A stretch of 42,447 bases of DNA, from contig DHWG01000095.1 of NCBI GenBank assembly GCA_002413075.1, forward strand, positions 1 to 42,447. The letters are read 5' to 3'. The notes below the pieces were generated by a model, which saw only the letters and a program-made list of their open reading frames with translations, ran no database searches and was not told the origin of the DNA. Of the stretch, positions 41,082-42,447 are shown one piece after another (within the stretch, counting starts at the first letter, position 1; each line of letters opens with the position of its first letter). The translations under genes and the position numbers were made by a program. The DNA comes from Desulfosporosinus sp. UBA5188 (GTDB lineage Bacteria; Bacillota; Desulfitobacteriia; Desulfitobacteriales; Desulfitobacteriaceae).

Positions 41082-42035
41082 ATGCAAAATAATTATATAG
41101 TGGATGGGCATTGTGATAGTTTAATTAATTATGTAGAGAACGATCGGACCCTAAATGATCCCTCAGAGGGTGGGCAATGGGATCTACAAAGAGCGAGACA
41201 ATCAGGCGTAGCACTTCAATTTCTAGCAGCCTTTATACAAACGAAATACAAGCCCAATAGGTCGTTGCAGCGTGGGTTGCAACTTATAGACGGAGCGCAT
41301 CGCTTTATTGCGAAGTATTCAGACCGGGTTTTCCTCGTTCAGAGTAAAACTGACCTTGAACAGCTACCAGACCCAGCTCGTCTAGGCATTCTGCTAAGTG
41401 TAGAGGGTGGAGAAATATTGGGAGAAGATCTCTTTATGGTGGATATAATTTTCAAACTAGGGGTTAGAGCTTTAGGCTTAACCTGGAATCAACGGAATGC
41501 GTTGGCAGCAGGTGTTGGCGAAACGCATACTCAGTTAGACTTAACGCAGCTTGGTCGCCAAGTTGTGCAACGCATGAATCAACTTGGGATGCTTGTCGAT
41601 GTTTCTCATCTGAATGAAGCGGGCTTTTGGCAGGTCTTGGAGGTTTCCAAGGATCCGATTGCAGCCACACATTCCTGTGCTATGGCACTATGTCAGCATC
41701 CGAGAAATTTAACGGATCAACAACTACGTGCCTTGGGAAGACATAAAGGCGTTGTCGGGGTAAACTTCTATCCGAGATTTTTGAAAGAATCAGGTGTGGC
41801 GACTCGAGCTGATGTGGTTCGCCATATTAGCCATATCGCAGAGGTAGCCGGGGTGGAAACGGTAGGACTGGGCTCGGATTTTGACGGTATAGAGGAAACA
41901 CCAGAAGGGCTTGGCCAGGTAGGCGACTATCATTATTTGCGGGAAGATTTACTGAAAACAGGATTTTCCAGCCGAGAAGTTGAGCAGATTATGGGCAGAA
42001 ATTTTATGCGCCTTTTGTCAGACGTGCTGAAATAA
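41082..42035 (+). CDS. Membrane-type dipeptidase, peptidase family M19
   Basis: This 317-residue zinc peptidase of the renal dipeptidase family cleaves dipeptides, often with broad specificity. Metal-site motifs are DGHCDSL (near residue 8), LSVEGGE, VDVSHLNEAGFW, ATHSCAMALCQHPRNLTDQQL and GLGSDFDG. There is no signal peptide, so it probably acts in the cytoplasm. ATG 41082 follows AAGGAGG. It is on the + strand after spoVS, with its own upstream region, and no terminator was clear after it. Confidence 0.92.
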   Translation: MQNNYIVDGHCDSLINYVENDRTLNDPSEGGQWDLQRARQSGVALQFLAAFIQTKYKPNRSLQRGLQLIDGAHRFIAKYSDRVFLVQSKTDLEQLPDPARLGILLSVEGGEILGEDLFMVDIIFKLGVRALGLTWNQRNALAAGVGETHTQLDLTQLGRQVVQRMNQLGMLVDVSHLNEAGFWQVLEVSKDPIAATHSCAMALCQHPRNLTDQQLRALGRHKGVVGVNFYPRFLKESGVATRADVVRHISHIAEVAGVETVGLGSDFDGIEETPEGLGQVGDYHYLREDLLKTGFSSREVEQIMGRNFMRLLSDVLK

Positions 42036-42118
42036 GCACGAATTTCAGGTCTAGGGTTAAAATTTGCGCTCCCGGCATAGAATACAAGGGTAGACACAAG
42101 CGGGGGGGCGTAATAACC

Positions 42119-42385
42119 GTGGAACCAATAGACGAAGTAAAGTTACTCAAGGCCCGTGTTGGGGAACTGGAGCAACGAGTTGAACATTTAAGAGTCAGTC
42201 GTCGAGTACTTATGAACCTGTTAGAAAAAGTGGAGCGAGAAAAGGTGGACTTAGTTCACCATCTCGAAAAGGAAAATGTGCGCTTGCATCTAGATAACAA
42301 GCGCTTTGCCCAATGGATTTTCTCCAAAAATAAGGAAATAGTGGAACTTCAAGGAAAAATGGAAGCCTATCCACAAAAAGCATGA
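42119..42385 (+). CDS. Small coiled-coil hypothetical protein
   Basis: This 88-residue protein is almost wholly predicted helix with heptad spacing of Leu/Val (VKLLKARVGELEQRVEHLRV; LMNLLEKVEREKVDLVHHLE), so it probably forms a coiled-coil dimer. There is no signal peptide. GTG 42119 lies behind an unusual run of seven G (about 42102-42108) that may serve as ribosome-binding site. A strong terminator overlaps its 3' end. No function is recognised. Confidence 0.72.
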   Translation: MEPIDEVKLLKARVGELEQRVEHLRVSRRVLMNLLEKVEREKVDLVHHLEKENVRLHLDNKRFAQWIFSKNKEIVELQGKMEAYPQKA

Positions 42386-42416
42386 GTCTACCAGTTGGTG
42401 ACTCATGCTTTTTAAT
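42375..42416 (+). terminator. Intrinsic terminator overlapping the end of the coiled-coil gene
   Basis: AAAAAGCATGAGTC (42375-42388) pairs perfectly with GACTCATGCTTTTT (42400-42413), with further ACCA/TGGT pairing inside. The A and T arms would let it work in both directions. Confidence 0.9.
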
Positions 42417-42426
42417 TGTACTTGAA

Positions 42427-42447
42427 ACTTAATACTTAATACTTAAT
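42427..42447. repeat. Three tandem ACTTAAT heptamers at window edge
   Basis: ACTTAAT occurs three times without gaps at 42427-42433, 42434-42440 and 42441-42447. The array reaches the window end and may continue beyond it. Confidence 0.85.

Noticed and set aside
42076..42084. CATAGAATA as a sigma-K/sigma-E -10 element before the coiled-coil gene
   Set aside because: No convincing -35 lies at the proper distance, and the motif is short enough to occur by chance.

Overview
The window looks like a chromosomal segment of an anaerobic, endospore-forming member of the Firmicutes (Clostridia), most like the Desulfosporosinus/Desulfitobacterium (Peptococcaceae) group. The reasons are spoVS and a spoIIIE-type translocase, strong AGGAGG ribosome-binding sites with frequent GTG/TTG starts, an iron-sulfur-rich pyrimidine reductase, a selenouridine synthase (mnmH), and the Bacillus-like order tepA-spoIIIE-ymfK-rodZ ... 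pgsA-cinA-recA-rny-ymdB-spoVS. The genus is inferred from general resemblance, not from a database match.

Region 1 (about 1-11990) is a catabolic cassette read entirely on the + strand. It holds a PucR-type regulator broken by two frameshifts, an iron-type alcohol dehydrogenase, a dihydropyrimidine dehydrogenase (PreA-like) with an extra N-terminal Fe-S domain, a four-gene NMT1/THI5-type ABC importer, a class III aminotransferase, an M20-type N-carbamoyl amino acid amidohydrolase (beta-ureidopropionase type) and a dihydropyrimidinase/hydantoinase. Together these could import a pyrimidine or hydantoin, reduce it, open the ring, remove the carbamoyl group, transaminate the beta-amino acid and reduce the resulting semialdehyde. 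The cassette ends at a 19-bp hairpin terminator.

Region 2 (about 12050-13600) has two minus-strand genes of unknown role, a small lipoprotein and a membrane-anchored protein.

Region 3 (about 13700-22960) is a conserved core block: tepA, spoIIIE/ftsK, mnmH, ymfK (DUF3388), rodZ, yajQ and a YgiQ-type radical SAM protein with a long basic repeat tail. It ends at a bidirectional terminator facing a minus-strand zinc-ribbon-like protein.

Region 4 (about 23660-28160) is the phosphate-uptake operon pstS-pstC-pstA-pstB-phoU, with a possible Pho box. Region 5 (about 28190-37170) holds rimO, pgsA, a membrane-anchored hypothetical, a compact FtsH-like protease, cinA, a DEAD-box helicase and recA-recX. 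The recA promoter is consensus and carries a LexA-like box at the start site.

Region 6 (about 37170-42447) holds rny preceded by a 240-base structured leader ending in an intrinsic terminator, then a hypothetical, ymdB, spoVS with a sigma-H-like promoter, an M19 dipeptidase and a small coiled-coil protein. No rRNA, tRNA, insertion sequence, prophage or CRISPR array was seen. The most interesting unexplained items are the recX-rny leader RNA, the PreA architecture lacking FAD/NADPH domains, and the repeat tail on YgiQ.
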